This document shows positions 41,551 to 54,500 of a stretch of DNA of 64,000 nucleotides, piece by piece; the first letter of the stretch is position 1; every line of letters starts with the position of its first letter. Origin of the DNA: Liolophura sinensis (Eukaryota; Mollusca; Polyplacophora; Chitonida; Chitonidae). The notes under the pieces were generated by a model. The model saw only the letters and a program-made list of their open reading frames with translations, did no database searches and had not been told where the DNA came from. The position numbers and the translations under genes are program-made. The stretch covers positions 45,749,682 to 45,813,681 of the forward strand of contig NC_088300.1 in NCBI RefSeq assembly GCF_032854445.1, written 5' to 3'.

Positions 41551-44500
41551 ATGGCAGGTGCTTTCTGGGAACTGACTGTGTTTATTCTGTTGGGGTGTGC
41601 CAGCCAAGTCTGGGCCACCCGACCCCACATCGTCTTCATTGTGGCTGATGACTTAGGTGAGGCAGTTTTGACTCACGATTTATAGCTAATCACATTTTAT
41701 CGTCTGATTATCACTAAATGCAGTGTTCTTGGCTGTGTCATATAGATGTAATTCTAAAAACTGACTATGTATGTATGTATGTATGTATGTATGTATGTAT
41801 GTATGTATGTATGTATGTATGTATGTATGTATGTATGTATGTATATATGTATGTACACTTGGAGTTTAAGGTTGTACTTAACAATTTTTCAGTCATATAT
41901 GACGAAGAGGAGTCATTAGGTGTCTGTACATATACCCTGTGTTCTTGTGGCAGGGCGAGTCCATGCCATCAAAGTGCTGCCACCACTGAAATATCACGCC
42001 AAAGACACCAGCCGTGACACTTCACCCAGTCATATTATACTAACACCAGGCCAATCAGTCCTCTTTTCCTTGCTCTAACTTCTGAGTGCTGAGCTCCAAG
42101 CGGGGCAGCAACAAACACCATGTTTTGTCTTTGGTATGACTGGTACCGGGTCCGCCGGCTTCAAGGTGGACGCTCTAGGCATTAGGCCACCGAAGCGATC
42201 CCAGTAACGGTGGTTTGCGATCTCTCAAGATTTGACTGCAATAATCATTCTACATAATCATTCTCTACGATTCAGCGAAATAAAAACCTGACTGGAAAAT
42301 AAATCTGTACTATGAAACTTGTTATACTAAGTGCATATGTCCAATGTTATTGTCTTGATGATATTCAGGCTGGAATGACGTTGGCTGGCACAATCCTGCG
42401 ATGATCACCCCAAACCTGGATCGGCTTGCTCGGGAAGGGGTGATACTCAACTCCTCCTATGTACAACCTATGTGTACCCCGTATGTATATACTCAGAAAA
42501 GAGCGTATGTGTACACCGTATGCTATCAGTTATATAACGATATTAACATGACTTAATAAAGATGTTAGTATCTACATCAAAACGTTGTGTTAACAAACCA
42601 AGAAGTTGTATATCCATAAGGAACATTTTATTGGAATATTTCCTCACCAACTTCGAAATGACATCCGCTGGAAGCAGTTACATCGTTCGTATTCAATCAA
42701 AATTAGCTTATACGTACGCCGTATATACTTCACTGAAAACAGCGCACACCATATGCATATATACTCAAAAACAAAGTATGTACACATCGTATTTATGTAT
42801 CAAAAGACAGCATTTCAAAATTACAACCCCAGAAACCAAAAGGTTTCCGCTGACTTAAGTTGCAAATTTCAAAATTATTATGAGTCCTTGTCACTGTATA
42901 CGCCTTGCCTTAGACGCCAACATTTCCATTCACTACAGGTCCCGGAGTGCCTGGATGACTGGACATTACCCGTTCCACACCGGAATGGAGGTTCGGTTTC
43001 TTTTTGTTTCATGTAAAATCAATTAGCTTTTTCTCCCTCCATGCTAATTTACTTTAAGTATCATGTAATGATCCTGTAAACTTTTCTCGGTCATTGGAAT
43101 TTCATACAAGTTGAAACGTCTCAAACTAGTAATATCCCCTTTACCAAAGCGCTCTACAATGTCACTATATTAAAGCTTTATAAAGGGTTGCAAAGTATGT
43201 TTATGATTATCATACTTAGACCCTATGCCTTTTTCCAAACTATCTGTCTTTTGATAGTATAATTTTGCCATTTGCTAAACTACTGAGATATTTAGTATTA
43301 ATACCTGTGTCTCTTTCTTTCTTTTAGCACTGGGTTATAGTTCCCACACAAGCCACAGGTCTTCCACAATACTACACATTGCTTCCACAGCGGCTCAAAC
43401 TTCTTGGATACCAGACACATATGGTTGGGAAGTAAGTCCAGGGAGTTATTCCGCAAATAGACCTTATTATTCCTGTAGATCTCCGTAACATGGCACACCG
43501 TAATCTCAATTACTAATTACTACTAATTGCTAATGTGACAACCGCAAGTGCGTACATATTGCTACTTTCCAATATTTGGAATACAACAAATACAACCCGA
43601 TTATGCAGACAGTGTTTATTTTGAAGCTTGGAATACAGCAAACGTTATTTAAGGATAAGAAACAGATGACTCAGTGGAGACGGAAATTGTGAAGGGCTAT
43701 ATTAAGTGAAAATGTTTAGGACCCGTTCACAGCGTTATATCATGTTACTTTGAAATGCAAGGGGAATCTAGAACGTTGGTATGAAGTAATCTCTGGTTAA
43801 GACAGCCGGTATTCCACAACCGTGGTAAAATATAAAATATAGGACAGGAATGCTTTCCATTCATTTCCCAAAGGCTACTCAGGCAATCCAAGGTTACACT
43901 GACGTATCGATCCACTAGCCACAAGAGGTCGTCAGAGGCGCAACTGCCTCCAACAAACTTGACGTCCGTGGAGTCAGAAGCTCTGTGGTACAGCGTCTTG
44001 CCTCAAACAATTTGCCGTGACTTCTGAGACACGGGGATATCACAATGAATGTGCAAATTCTGCAAATCTGCGCTGACATGAAGGCCATATCAAACCCGCC
44101 TTCTTTCCCCCATTTAGCTCAGGCATTTTTTATAAGGCAGATCTTTAGTGTTTACTAATTGGTTATTATACTTTAAGCTGCGCTCACCAGAGTATTCGTG
44201 GAATTCGACTAAAAAGATCAAGCTACATTTCATACACGATACGAATTGCATGAAACAGCGTTTGTTTTGTTTTCATTTGAAGGCTTAGCACCACAATTCC
44301 CATTGAGTGAACGCGGCTTTACTTTGGCCCAACCACTAAAGTCGCTTGGAGTGATTGACTGCATGGGATTTAATGTCGCACTCAACAATTTTTCAGTCAT
44401 ATGACGACGAAGGAGTCCTTAGAGTGTATCTAATGTGCTCCTTGTTGAAGGGCAGATTTCTACCGCTCTTTTATCTAGTGCTGCTTCACTGAGGAAGTTA

Positions 44501-47500
44501 CAACTTCCTATTTTTTAAGATCTTAGGCGTGACCTGACCCAGGATTGACTCTGGATCTTCCGCCCCCGTAGCAGACGCTCTACCAACTATCGCTTGAAAG
44601 TCTATCCATCTGGCTGCCGAGTGCAAGACTCAGTCCCAGTGCTTTTTGGCCACAGTGAGATATACAGGCTGTAACCTTGACATTCAGATCGCCGTGAAAT
44701 GGCACCAATGATGACAACACAAGGTTAAACTTGAAGCCAAAATATTTGTTGATTTTCATCCCTGTGTATGGAAACATTTAACAGATAAATACATTTTGCC
44801 CTGATGAAGGATATCATACAGTCAGAAAGGAGTTCCAATGAGTTATCTACCATGATACTTGTAGGTGGCACCTTGGATTCTGTGACTGGGGGTACACTCC
44901 TACATACAGGGGCTTTGACAGCTTCCTGGGTTATTATGAGGGTATGGAGTACTACTACAACCATACAAGAGGTAAGCTACCGGCTGGCAATGCCACCATG
45001 TCCACTCTGAGCTATATTGACTGGCAATCCTACCATATCCACACAATACGCGAGACTACCGAATGACAACCCTACCATATCTACGCAATACCTGAGACGA
45101 CTGAATGACAATCTTACCATATTCACATAATACCCGGGACTACTGAATGAAAATCGTACCATATCCAAAGGCACCCTAGAAAACTGACTGATAATCATAC
45201 TATATCCACACTGAATTATGAACAACTGACAGACAAATTCGCACGCATTGTTTGCACAATACCCGAGACTACTGACTGACAATCCTGCCATACTATATCA
45301 GGGAGAACTAACCGCAGGGTTCATCTCTGTTTAATAAATTTTAGAGAGTAGCCCGCTCGTTTAAATACCCCTGTCTGTCCCTTGACCAGTGAAAGTCGCG
45401 CGTTTGAATCCAGGTTTCGCCACTTCGTCTCCTGCTTTACATCTGGTTTGTTCTGTACCTGGCGAAGGGTTGTCGTTTGTATTGAGTCCCGCAGTTTCCT
45501 GCACCCATAAACCTGATCACCATGGCATAAGTGAACAATTTTAGAATACGTCCTTCATTAAGGTTGAAATCTAGAAATCCGTCCACATGATACTATGGAT
45601 GCTTTAACTGACTGCAGGCTATTAGTGATTGAATATCAGTTTTATTGAACTATATACATTTTATGAAGGAAAGCATATATGACTGAAATGTAACTAAATC
45701 TGAACGTTTTCTACTGTCAGTATTTAACACCATGAGCGGTGTGGACTTCCGGGAGAACGAGAAACCTGCCGACTACAATGGCACCTACTCCACAGTACGT
45801 CCTTCATCCTTCCTTCCCTATCCTCATCCCTACAAATCTAGCTGCTAACGCAATAAAAACCAGTTGTAATTGCGTTACGGGCATTCATCTAGAGAAAAGT
45901 TTTGTACCCATAAGGTTGAAATCCATTACAACTTTAAATTAACAGGCTTTAATTAGAAATAGCTGCTGAGATACTCTAATCACTATTCCGTTATTGATAG
46001 CTGTTTTAATGATCTTCATTATGGCGAAGATATATATGTAGCTGACGTAAGATAACCACTAAGAGTTAGTTCTTGAAGTTAAAACTGTTCCTGAATGTTC
46101 GGAAAATCCACAGACTAGTTCCAAGAACCACTGATGTACAAGCACCACATGTAAGTTGTTCAAGCATGCACATTAAGCGTGTTGGGCACTGGCTACAAAT
46201 ACACGATTTCCCTTTCAGCATCTATTCGCGAAGAGAGCTGTGGACATCATTTCCCAGACAGACCCAAATGGTGATCCGCTGTTTCTTTACTTACCATTCC
46301 AAGCCGTACACTTACCCCTGCAGGTAAATTAACACACCCATTGATTCAATACTCCACCTCAGCTATCGTCTGATGGGTTGTGCCAGGTAACGTTATGTTG
46401 CGAGCTCCAGCGGTTTCTCCAGAGCTTTAATCGGTCCCCACCGCCTCCCTCCAGATAAACCTGTTTTCCGATACATTTATAGAGATCAGTCATTATCAGG
46501 TAAGCTCAACCAGGCACCAGGGTCCCGAAGTTGTCTTAGGATTAAGACTTTAACCTTACCTTCTAAATATTTTACTACTCTATAAATGTGACTTACCTTA
46601 GACATTCGATAGTCAAAGACTATGAGTTCTTTTTTACGTTAATGACAAAATTGAAAATTGAAAATATAAGAATTTAAGTTTAAATCCGTGTTCAAGAGAA
46701 ATACAAGTCTGACTTAAATCTAAGATAGCTTCGTGATCTTGAGGCCTAGCTGCGGGATCAGGAAGCGATTCTAGATTTAAATTAAAATTTCACACCACTT
46801 TAAAATTGTTATTTCTGATGTAATAAAGTCAAAATATTGCTTGACAATGTACATTCTAGGTATGTCATAGTACAACAAATTCCAGATAAAATAACGGAAA
46901 GGAACGAAATTGAAATTAAACTTTTCACTTAAGTCCAAGAACGCCTCGTTATCCTGGGGTCAGGAGTCCTATTTATCAATGCGGAAACCACAGGACTTAT
47001 ACAGGAAATTTATATACTCCTGACTGTTTATGGGGCCTTGTTGACAATCAGCGGTGGGAGACAGCCGTGTGGCTGTTTCCGATGTCTAACGTTCGTTGCT
47101 GCTTGTCTTGCACCAATACGGTGTGCATATCAGTGCGTCACATGCGGGAATGTTCGGCAGTAATTTGCCAAAGGTGAGTGGTTTTTCCCGGGCACACCGG
47201 TGACTTACACACATAAAACTGACTCTCAGGTAAAAAAATTGTGAGTATATGGTTCAGCAACAATCAAATACATAAATAAATGTATGACCTTCAGTTAAGT
47301 CTGTACGTCAAGAGCCCTGTGTATGTACGTATGTACGTATCAATCATGCACGTCTTCAAAATGATAAAGCAAAATATAATGACCAATTCTATATAAAACG
47401 TTTGCAGGTTCCTAAACAGTACGAGGACATGTACTCAACCATCCATGACCAGAACAGAAGAGTCTACTGTGGTAAGATGATCTAACAAATGTGAACATGT

Positions 47501-50500
47501 GTTATATGTAAAGACCCAGGTTAAAGTAATCTATTTAATTATATTTTTAATTCACTGGAGAATAATAAACCATCATTTGGTTCCCTTTATATTGCGCTTT
47601 CCCAATATTTCACACACACGGTAAAAGTATGACAAAATATTAATAAATAAAAAAGTATTAAAATTTTTTTGAATAGATTTGTGAACTCAGAAACGTTTGT
47701 TTTAAGTATGTTTTAATTTCTCCATACATGACATGTGGACATATTCCTTCAACCTTTGTGCACACCCCTATGTAACATATAGGCTATACGTTTTGGGCAG
47801 GAATGATGTCCGCTCTGGACGAAGCTGTGGGTAACATTACAAACGCTCTGGACAAAAATGGGTTTTTGGACAACACAATCATCATCTTTACAGCTGATGT
47901 AAGTTATCAGATTACCATTCCAATCCTTTCTCACTGCGAAACGATATTTACTATTACAGCTGGTTTTAAACTTTAGGTTACGACTAACGAACAGCACTAA
48001 CAACATGTGCTTGGATGCATCTCTTACTGGTTGTAATATACCTTACTATATCAGGAAATCTATGAGTGCCTGGTGACATGACGGATGACTTGAGATAAAA
48101 AGTGGGCCATTTTCACATCGAGTGAGCTGGCAGTCGATCATTCCTTTATTTCGTGGATTAAGGATATTCGAAAATCAAAAGTTGCGTGACTTAAATTCCT
48201 CCTACATACAGAGGCCGTCTTGGCACTGGGGATAACAGCTTGCTCCATGGATAACTAATTTTATATCAGATAACTATATATATATTAGTTAACTAATTAT
48301 ATATTAGATAACTAGTTTAACTATTTACTTCAGAACGGAGGCCCGACATACGCCGGTGCCAACAACATGCCGCTCAGAGGGGGGAAAGTCACTCTGTGGG
48401 AAGGGGGAACGAAGGGGGCGGCGTTCGTCTACAGCAAAACGCATTTGAATAAAACCGGATACGTCAACACAGGGTAATCTCAGAAACTTGTGACCTGCAC
48501 TTGGAGAACGATGTTTGCAATTCTGACAAGGTTTACGGGATATGCATACTGTACAGGACAACAAACTTAAGTTGAATTTTTGTGAAACTATTCACTGTAA
48601 GCTACTGATGAATGCAAGACAAAAAAACGTCAGGGCCACTGACCTCCGTGACACAGGAGCCTCTCACCAATACGGTCGCTCTGAGTTCATGTCTAGCTCA
48701 TGTTGGCTTCCTCTCCGGTCTGCCAGCAACCTGCGGATGGCCGTGTGTTTTCCCTAGGCTCTGCCCCGGTTTCCTACCACCATAATTCTGACCGCCGTTA
48801 TATAAGTGAAATATTCTTGAGTATGGAGTAAAGCACTAATCAAATAAATAAATAAACGTTATTTTAAGAAATTATGATGATCAGTCTATGACATCGATTA
48901 TGATGGTCAGTCTATGACATCGATTATGATGATCAGTCTATGACATCGATTATGATGATCACTCTATGACATCGATTATGATGATCAGTCTATGACATCG
49001 ATTTTGATGATCAGTCTATGACATCGATTATGATGATCAGTCTATGACATCGATTATGATGATCAGTCTATGACATCGATTATGATGGTCAGTCTATGAC
49101 ATCGATTATGATGATCAGTCTATGACATCGATTTTGATGGTCAGTCTATGACATCGATTTTGATAATCAGTCTATGACATCGATACAGATGATTTATATT
49201 TAGTTGTTGGATCACTGGTTTAATCTGTAGGATGATGCATGCCGTTGATTGGTTCCCGACAATCTTGAGCGCGGCTGGAGAGCCACAAGGTACGAGACAC
49301 TATTCTGCTGGATATTGTTATATGATCAATGAGCATATTGCATTTAGTACCTTGGTGAAATAATTCATAGGACGAACGATCCATCGGTCTACCTTGCACT
49401 GATTTAAAAACCAGCTCAGTACGCATCAGTGTCATTTAGGCTATAAAGATCATGTTGAATTTTGTGAAAACAGAGGATCAAAGTGAGATAAAGGCGTTCA
49501 GTGGCCGTTGCTAACAGTAATTCGTGACTAGATGTTGTCCCTTGTGAAATTAGGAAGTAGGCACAAGCGGTTCACTCTTTTCTTCCTTTCTCAGATACGT
49601 TACGATTTCTGCACAGCTTTACTCGTTAAGCGATTAGATAGTTCACAAGCACTGCAGCATAACAGCAGGGAATACACAGCTTGGAGACGGCTTGTGGGCG
49701 GGATATGTTGAGCAACCACGCCCACTTTCTCCGCATATACGTCGCTGAAATTAAAATATTTTAAACAGTACCTGAATTGCCCACCGATGGCATCCTACAA
49801 GTGAAATGTGTGTGTTACAGATGGACAAGGCCTCGATGGCGTTGATCAGTGGGACATGATTTCCGCGGGGACTTCCTCAGCCAGGGAAGAGTTTGTCTAC
49901 AACATCGACCCTCTGATCCCTAACGCAGCCATCAGGTTGGTGTGTTGACACAGCAGTTAACAGAATATGGGTAACCGTTATATAGAAGCTTGAGACAAAG
50001 TCTTGGATAGACTGACAACATAAGACAACCTGTTTCTCATCCCATTAGACAACGAAAGAACTTTGAGAAGCTGTCAAAGGTTAATCGATCTGTGACGGTA
50101 AGGTAACAATTTGCTCGCAACATTCCACAGAAAAAACACTCTTAAGTGCTCGACCAATTTGTGTCGTATACAAGTGTCCAACAAAATACTTCAGCGAGTA
50201 GTGCGTACATGCGGGAAACCATTACTATGAACAAATATTATTCTGGAAATGTTTGTAAGTTTCTGACTAAGAGGTCCATAAGGCCTCGCTGGCCATGCTA
50301 TGTAAACCCATCGGCTTAGACCACTAAAGCCAATGATGCTCTATATTTGATTCGATCAGCATGACGTTATTTGAGAAAAATATTCTTGATAATCAATGAA
50401 AACAACCCCCCCCCCTCCACACCCATCACCACACCATCCACTCAAAAAACAAAACAGGGTCTCTCAACCTCTCACAAGCACCACGGCACCAAAGCGATAA

Positions 50501-52022
50501 GGACAGTTGTAATTAACCACTGCATTGTGGAAAGTCTATGTATATTCTGTCTACTATATTATGTAATAAGATTTATTCTTTGTACAAGTATAAACCTGAA
50601 TGTTATGCTTCCAGAATGGGTGACTACAAACTGATTCTGGGAAGCCCGGGCGTATTTCACGGCTGGTATCCTGTACCTAATTTTGAAGGAGAAATTCATA
50701 CGAATATCACATCAGACATGGATGCGTTATCTGCCACAGCCAGTTTATCCTCCTCACTGAACCAAACACTGCTGTTTAACATTGCTGGTAAGCATGAGTA
50801 TGGAACTTGTATATTAGACATCTACACTACCCATTGTTTCTGGAGGAACTACAAAAGTATCTCTTCACTCCCACGAGTATTTCACATCCTTTATTACGGT
50901 TAAAGGCGACCTAGGAAAATCGTATCATCTAGTCATGCGCTTTGGAAAACTAATACAAAATCTCAATTGTGACAGTGGAGCCAATTGTTAATTGATGCAG
51001 GGATGATATTTCCTGTCGAAATAATTTAATAACACGAGCATCGAGTTCTCCAAAATATAGTTAATATTTTTCACTTTATAAACAAAGGAATATCACACAA
51101 GAAATAGGAACGAAAATATGGCGTATTATCGTCATATCCTTTCCTCTCTTAAAGTTTATCACCTTTTTAGACCGTTATTTCAAGATACGTTACCAGGATT
51201 GGTCAATAGTAGATCATTCAGCATCTTTCAAGGCAATAAATAATGGTGCCAATTGTGTTTCTTTAAATGCTAACATCCAGTAACGATTTTCAACGATTTC
51301 TTAGTTCCTTGGTGGTATGTGTTTTACGTCGTTTTGGGAATTGTTCTTGCGATTATTGACCTGGAACGTCCTTATTGGTGGACGGCTGGTATACGAATGT
51401 CTGATTCAACGCATAGATTCACACTCCGTTCCCATGTTACAGAAGCAAGCAAGTTTAAGAGAACAGGAATGTATATTTGATTTTCCAATTCTTGTTTCTT
51501 ATTTGTTGAATGTATTCCTACAAAAAACAGGATTCTGCTTATGGACTAATCATACCCGAGGCCTTTGTATTGTTTTATGTTAAATGTGATGAGAACACAG
51601 CATTTGAGTGGCTCTAGACCAGTGACGTCTAATAAACTCCAATTAACATCCAGGCATTTCTGTGCCTAAACCTGCCTAAATCATGGTGCTAGAGTTCCTG
51701 TGAATTTGTTCTGCATACACATTTACACGAATAGTCCTTCTCTGGTTACATGTCACCATTTGCCAACTATCTCATTGTCGTCGTGGCTTTAGTTTTACTC
51801 TCTTTGATTTCGCCTTTTATTCTATTATTTTTTTTCTTTGACTTTGTAGAAGATCCAACGGAACACCATGACTTGTCACAAAAGTATCCAGATATTGTGA
51901 GCAAACTGCGCATGCGGCTTGAAGAGCACTGGAAATCCTTGGTACCTCCTCGTAATCCACCGTTAGACGCGAAAGGTGACCCGGCGAACTTTGGTGGTTA
52001 CTGGACCCCAGGCTGGTGTTAA
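41551..52022 (+). CDS. ARSB-like: Arylsulfatase B-like (N-acetylgalactosamine-4-sulfatase family) enzyme
   Basis: Fourteen exons, all phases closing, give 493 residues (human ARSB 533): 41551-41656, 42369-42480, 42939-42990, 43328-43431, 44865-44971, 45721-45794, 46219-46323, 47408-47471, 47801-47898, 48334-48473, 49231-49289, 49821-49935, 50615-50787, 51850-52022. A signal peptide (cleavage near residue 22) is followed by [17 protein letters not shown], with metal-binding D33 and D34. CTPSR with C71 is the formylglycine site; its codons are split by intron 2. Other active-site motifs are GKWHLG (K125, H127), AVHLPL (H216), TADNGG (D274, N275) and [10 protein letters not shown] (K292). In known ARSB, lysosomal enzymes remove 4-sulfate from GalNAc of chondroitin/dermatan sulfate. 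The substrate here is inferred; invertebrates have many ARSB paralogues, so orthology is open. Likely functional. Confidence 0.93.
41764..41855. repeat. (ATGT)n microsatellite
   Basis: About 20 perfect TATG/ATGT repeats with one TATATATG interruption near the 3' end. In intron 1 of arylsulfatase B. Gives a Val/Cys/Met/Tyr open frame that is not real. Confidence 0.95.
41880..42206 (-). mobile_element. SINE-A copy, reversed, full length
   Basis: Reverse complement of SINE-A from the 3' end (CAATTTTTCAGTCATATATG) through CTTGTGGCAGGGCGAGTCCA, CACCCAGTCATATTATACTA and GGCCAATCAGTCC to a tRNA-like head (GGTACCGGGTCCGCCGGCTT then CAAGGTGGACGCTCTAGGCA, TTAGGCCACCGAAGCGATCC). In intron 1 of arylsulfatase B. 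Confidence 0.88.
44370..44605 (-). mobile_element. tRNA-derived SINE, related 3' end, different head
   Basis: The reversed head reads TAGTTGGTAGAGCGTCTGCT (A box-like) and GAAGATCCAGAGTCAATCCT then GGGTC (B box-like) on the minus strand. The opposite end, CAACAATTTTTCAGTCATAT, equals the SINE-A 3' end. The interior (TTCACTGAGGAAGTTACAAC) differs from SINE-A. In intron 4 of arylsulfatase B. Confidence 0.65.
44990..45300. repeat. 42-bp minisatellite, about 7 copies
   Basis: The unit resembles GACTACTGAATGACAATCCT followed by ACCATATCCACACAATACCC and GA, with decay in the middle. It starts immediately after exon 5 in intron 5 of arylsulfatase B. Confidence 0.8.
45340..45550 (+). mobile_element. 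Possible tRNA-derived SINE
   Basis: Contains a B-box-like GCGCGTTTGAATCCAGG preceded by a weak A-box-like region, and ends CATGGCATAAGTGAACAATT. Single copy in this window; tentative. In intron 5 of arylsulfatase B. Confidence 0.4.
47030..47285 (+). mobile_element. SINE-like element with CAACAATCAAATA tail
   Basis: Ends AATTGTGAGTATATGGTTCA then GCAACAATCAAATACATAAA, like other SINE tails here. The interior has GTGAGTGGTTTTTCCCGGGC then ACACCGG. The head is not clearly a tRNA. In intron 7 of arylsulfatase B. Confidence 0.55.
48632..48862 (+). mobile_element. SINE-B copy
   Basis: GGAGCCTCTCACCAATACGG, GAGTTCATGTCTAGCTCATG, TTGGCTTCCTCTCCGGTCTG and AACCTGCGGATGGCCGTGTG, ending AAATATTCTTGAGTATGGAG then TAAAGCACTAATCAAATAAA. 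The first part of the tRNA head is lost. In intron 10 of arylsulfatase B. Confidence 0.85.
48866..49185. repeat. 26-bp minisatellite, about 12 copies
   Basis: Very homogeneous unit TTATGATGATCAGTCTATGA then CATCGA, starting almost directly after the SINE-B tail in intron 10 of arylsulfatase B. The few variants are GATGGTCAG, GATTTTGATG and one GATAATCAG. Homogeneity suggests recent expansion. Confidence 0.95.
51310..51660 (+). repeat. Interspersed repeat family C copy
   Basis: 5' part TTCTTGCGATTATTGACCTG then GAACGTCCTTATTGG and TATACGAATGTCTGA matches 34.56 kb and the reverse of 29.65 and 11.39 kb. 3' part TCTAGACCAGTGACGTCTAA then TAAACTCCAATTAACATC matches 25.86 kb. It is the most complete copy here, about 350 bp, in intron 13 of arylsulfatase B. 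Confidence 0.6.
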
Positions 52023-52099
52023 CAATCTACTATAATCCATTGCTTTTATCATCTAATGTCAGTAATGCCATTTTAAACAAAGCTTAAGCACATGTATGC

Positions 52100-52105
52100 A
52101 ATAAA
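52100..52105 (+). terminator. Poly(A) signal of arylsulfatase B
   Basis: AATAAA 78 bp after the stop codon, in ATGCAATAAAGTCAAAG. This gives a short 3' UTR. Confidence 0.7.
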
Positions 52106-54500
52106 GTCAAAGAACAAACTTACAGTTAAATGTCAGGTGTCTAATTCCGCTTTCCATCCGCCGAGCGATATTTCCCTGTGGATTAAAGCAGTCCGTTCAA
52201 CGTGAGCTTTGGTGTCAGGAGCACTCGAAACTGGTCATGACCGCCAACCAATTCAGGCAGCCTTGACAAAATTCGTCTGGACATGGGTAGGAAAGTAGCT
52301 CTGCTAATCGATTTTAATAGGTTTTACCCCCGTCTTTAGGTTATCAAATTCAAGTGCAACTGATTTAGACGCAGACAGATCCTTTACAAAATTAGTGACA
52401 AAACGATCCAAGTCAGCTATACCAGTATTGTTCATTCGATTAGTACATTGTTTCTAGCGGAATTCTCTGTGACTGAAGCAACTTTTCACAGTTGTTTTTC
52501 TTCCACAATTTTGTAGTTTTGAACGAACGTGATTTATATTGTTATTCAAGGCATGTTTCGCTGATAGTAACGGGTGCAGGGGGCAGGGATGGAGACATTA
52601 CCCTTCACCAGGAATCTGTCAAACGTGTTGATATATAAATGGAATCGAAGCCTAGAAAGCGGGATTCGGGAATGCTACCGCAGTGGTCAATGATCTCTCG
52701 TCAAGCTACCCTAGCCAAAGGGAAACAACATCTCTCTTGACTTTGTCTGGAAGATGTGGAATAATAATGTCTCTGGAATACATGATATTTGATGTAAAAC
52801 GATATAAGGAATAAAACGAGTTCCGCAATTGCATATTTCTGTTGTGATTTTTTTTCTTTTTCAGTTCTTTTTGTTACAGTGATCTTAATTATTAAAGACC
52901 TCATTATATACTCGGACACTCAAAGGTGGCACATCAGAATGTTTGAGTTGGATCAGCTAAATACAAAAATGAATTGCATTTGACACCTAACTAAACCTCA
53001 TTGGCGTAAGAAAATTATAAGGGGAATCCGTCACTGGTCTAAACTCCCGCCCGACGAGGTAACATGCAAATGAGGCTGTGCAAAGATTCCCACAATATGA
53101 TGGGCTAAAAGCGAATTATTATATAGGTCTAGTAAACCACATACGATCATTGTTTCTATCGATAATGCATTATAAAGTATTCGTAATTTCCAACGGTCTA
53201 TACGTCAGAACTGAAGCTACATGGTAGGCCACATAAATACAACACAATATACTGTGTTCTACATACCAAAGTTCGCTGATCATCTCCCGTCGTCTGGACA
53301 ACAAGGGGAGGTAACCCAGTCAAATAAGTCAGTGATCGGCCATGTTTCGAACTACAGCGACTTGACTAAGTTAATCATCGAAAGGAATCGCGAGTAGAGA
53401 AAACTGAACATTCGATTGTTCACTCACAGTCAGATATATGTCAGCAGACATCTGAAAGGCTCAATTTCGTGTACATAACGTCTGAAATAACAGAACAATT
53501 TTTCGCTGTCGGTGGTATGTCTCTTTAAGTAACTATTGCTTATAGCCTAGCTCTCCTGTTATTAACTTCATCTTGACCACAGCACAATAACTCAATTAGG
53601 ATGCAAACTTGAATGGCATACATTGAAACTCTATACCCCCATAAGGCAGAGGTCTTCGTGGCCTCGTGGCTAGCGCAGCAGAATGTCTCAGGAGCTGGTC
53701 ACCAATGCAGTCGATGTGAGTTCAAGTCTAGCTCACACTGGCTTCCTCTCCTGTCGTACAAAGGTCTTCTAGCAACCTGCGACTGGTCGTGGTTTTTTTC
53801 CGGACTTTGCCAGGCTACCTCCTATCATAAAGCTGGCCGCCGTCGTATAATTGAAATATTCTTCAGTACGGCTATGAATTAAATGAATAAATAAACAAAC
53901 ATAGGGTTAAGAGCTGTGATTTGTTTATATCCAAGTTCCGTTCTTCCGATGTATTCCAACATGTGGACACCGTTTAACTAAAGCGTAGCGAGTTTCTCAA
54001 TAACGAGACTTTTTCTTAGATCACGTGGGGAAGTATGTCATTAAAAAGTATAAAACAAATAAATCAATAAATTATAAACCTCAGGGCGCTCTAGGCACAT
54101 TTATTAATGTCATTTAATCTCCATATGTTTCATCAGTCCTACCATGCATGGAATTTCTGCAGAGCTTACAGTCCATTCTCTGTATTATACACTTATAGTG
54201 GGTATAGTGTCAGTTTTATAAATATCACCTAGCTACGGTGCAATGTTGTAAAACTCATCAGGGTACGACGTCACCTGTATACAAAGAGGGTATTGTTTTA
54301 ATTTAATTCCATGAAAAGATCTCCAAAGTATGGTGTTGTGTAAGGCGTCAGTTTCACAAGCCTCGGAACTTCCATAGGTGTTATAGGTGTCTCATCATGA
54401 GCAGATAACTCTTTTTGACAAGAGACTATGTGGCTTGTAGGTGCTGATATAAATTATTTTCGTACGGCTTTATCCTCCACTGACACTATACGGCTAATCT
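52106..54500. other. Intergenic DNA between the two sulfatase copies
   Basis: No gene recognised. Apart from the SINE-B at 53647-53903 it appears unique and AT-rich, with short open frames only. Confidence 0.5.
53645..53903 (+). mobile_element. SINE-B copy
   Basis: The head is altered (GGTCTTCGTGGCCTCGTGGC then TAGCGCAGCAGAATG), the B-box region TGTGAGTTCAAGTCTAGCTC is intact, and the body is GCTTCCTCTCCTGTCGTACA, ATAAAGCTGGCCGCCGTCGT and AATATTCTTCAGTACGGC. The tail is AAATGAATAAATAAACAAAC. Confidence 0.85.

Noticed and set aside
41718-42017. 99-codon plus-strand open frame with Met-Tyr-Val-Cys repeats
   Set aside because: Translation of the ATGT microsatellite and a reversed SINE-A in intron 1 of arylsulfatase B.
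48866-49185. CRISPR-like regular array
   Set aside because: The units are contiguous with no unique spacers and the DNA is clearly eukaryotic; it is a plain minisatellite.
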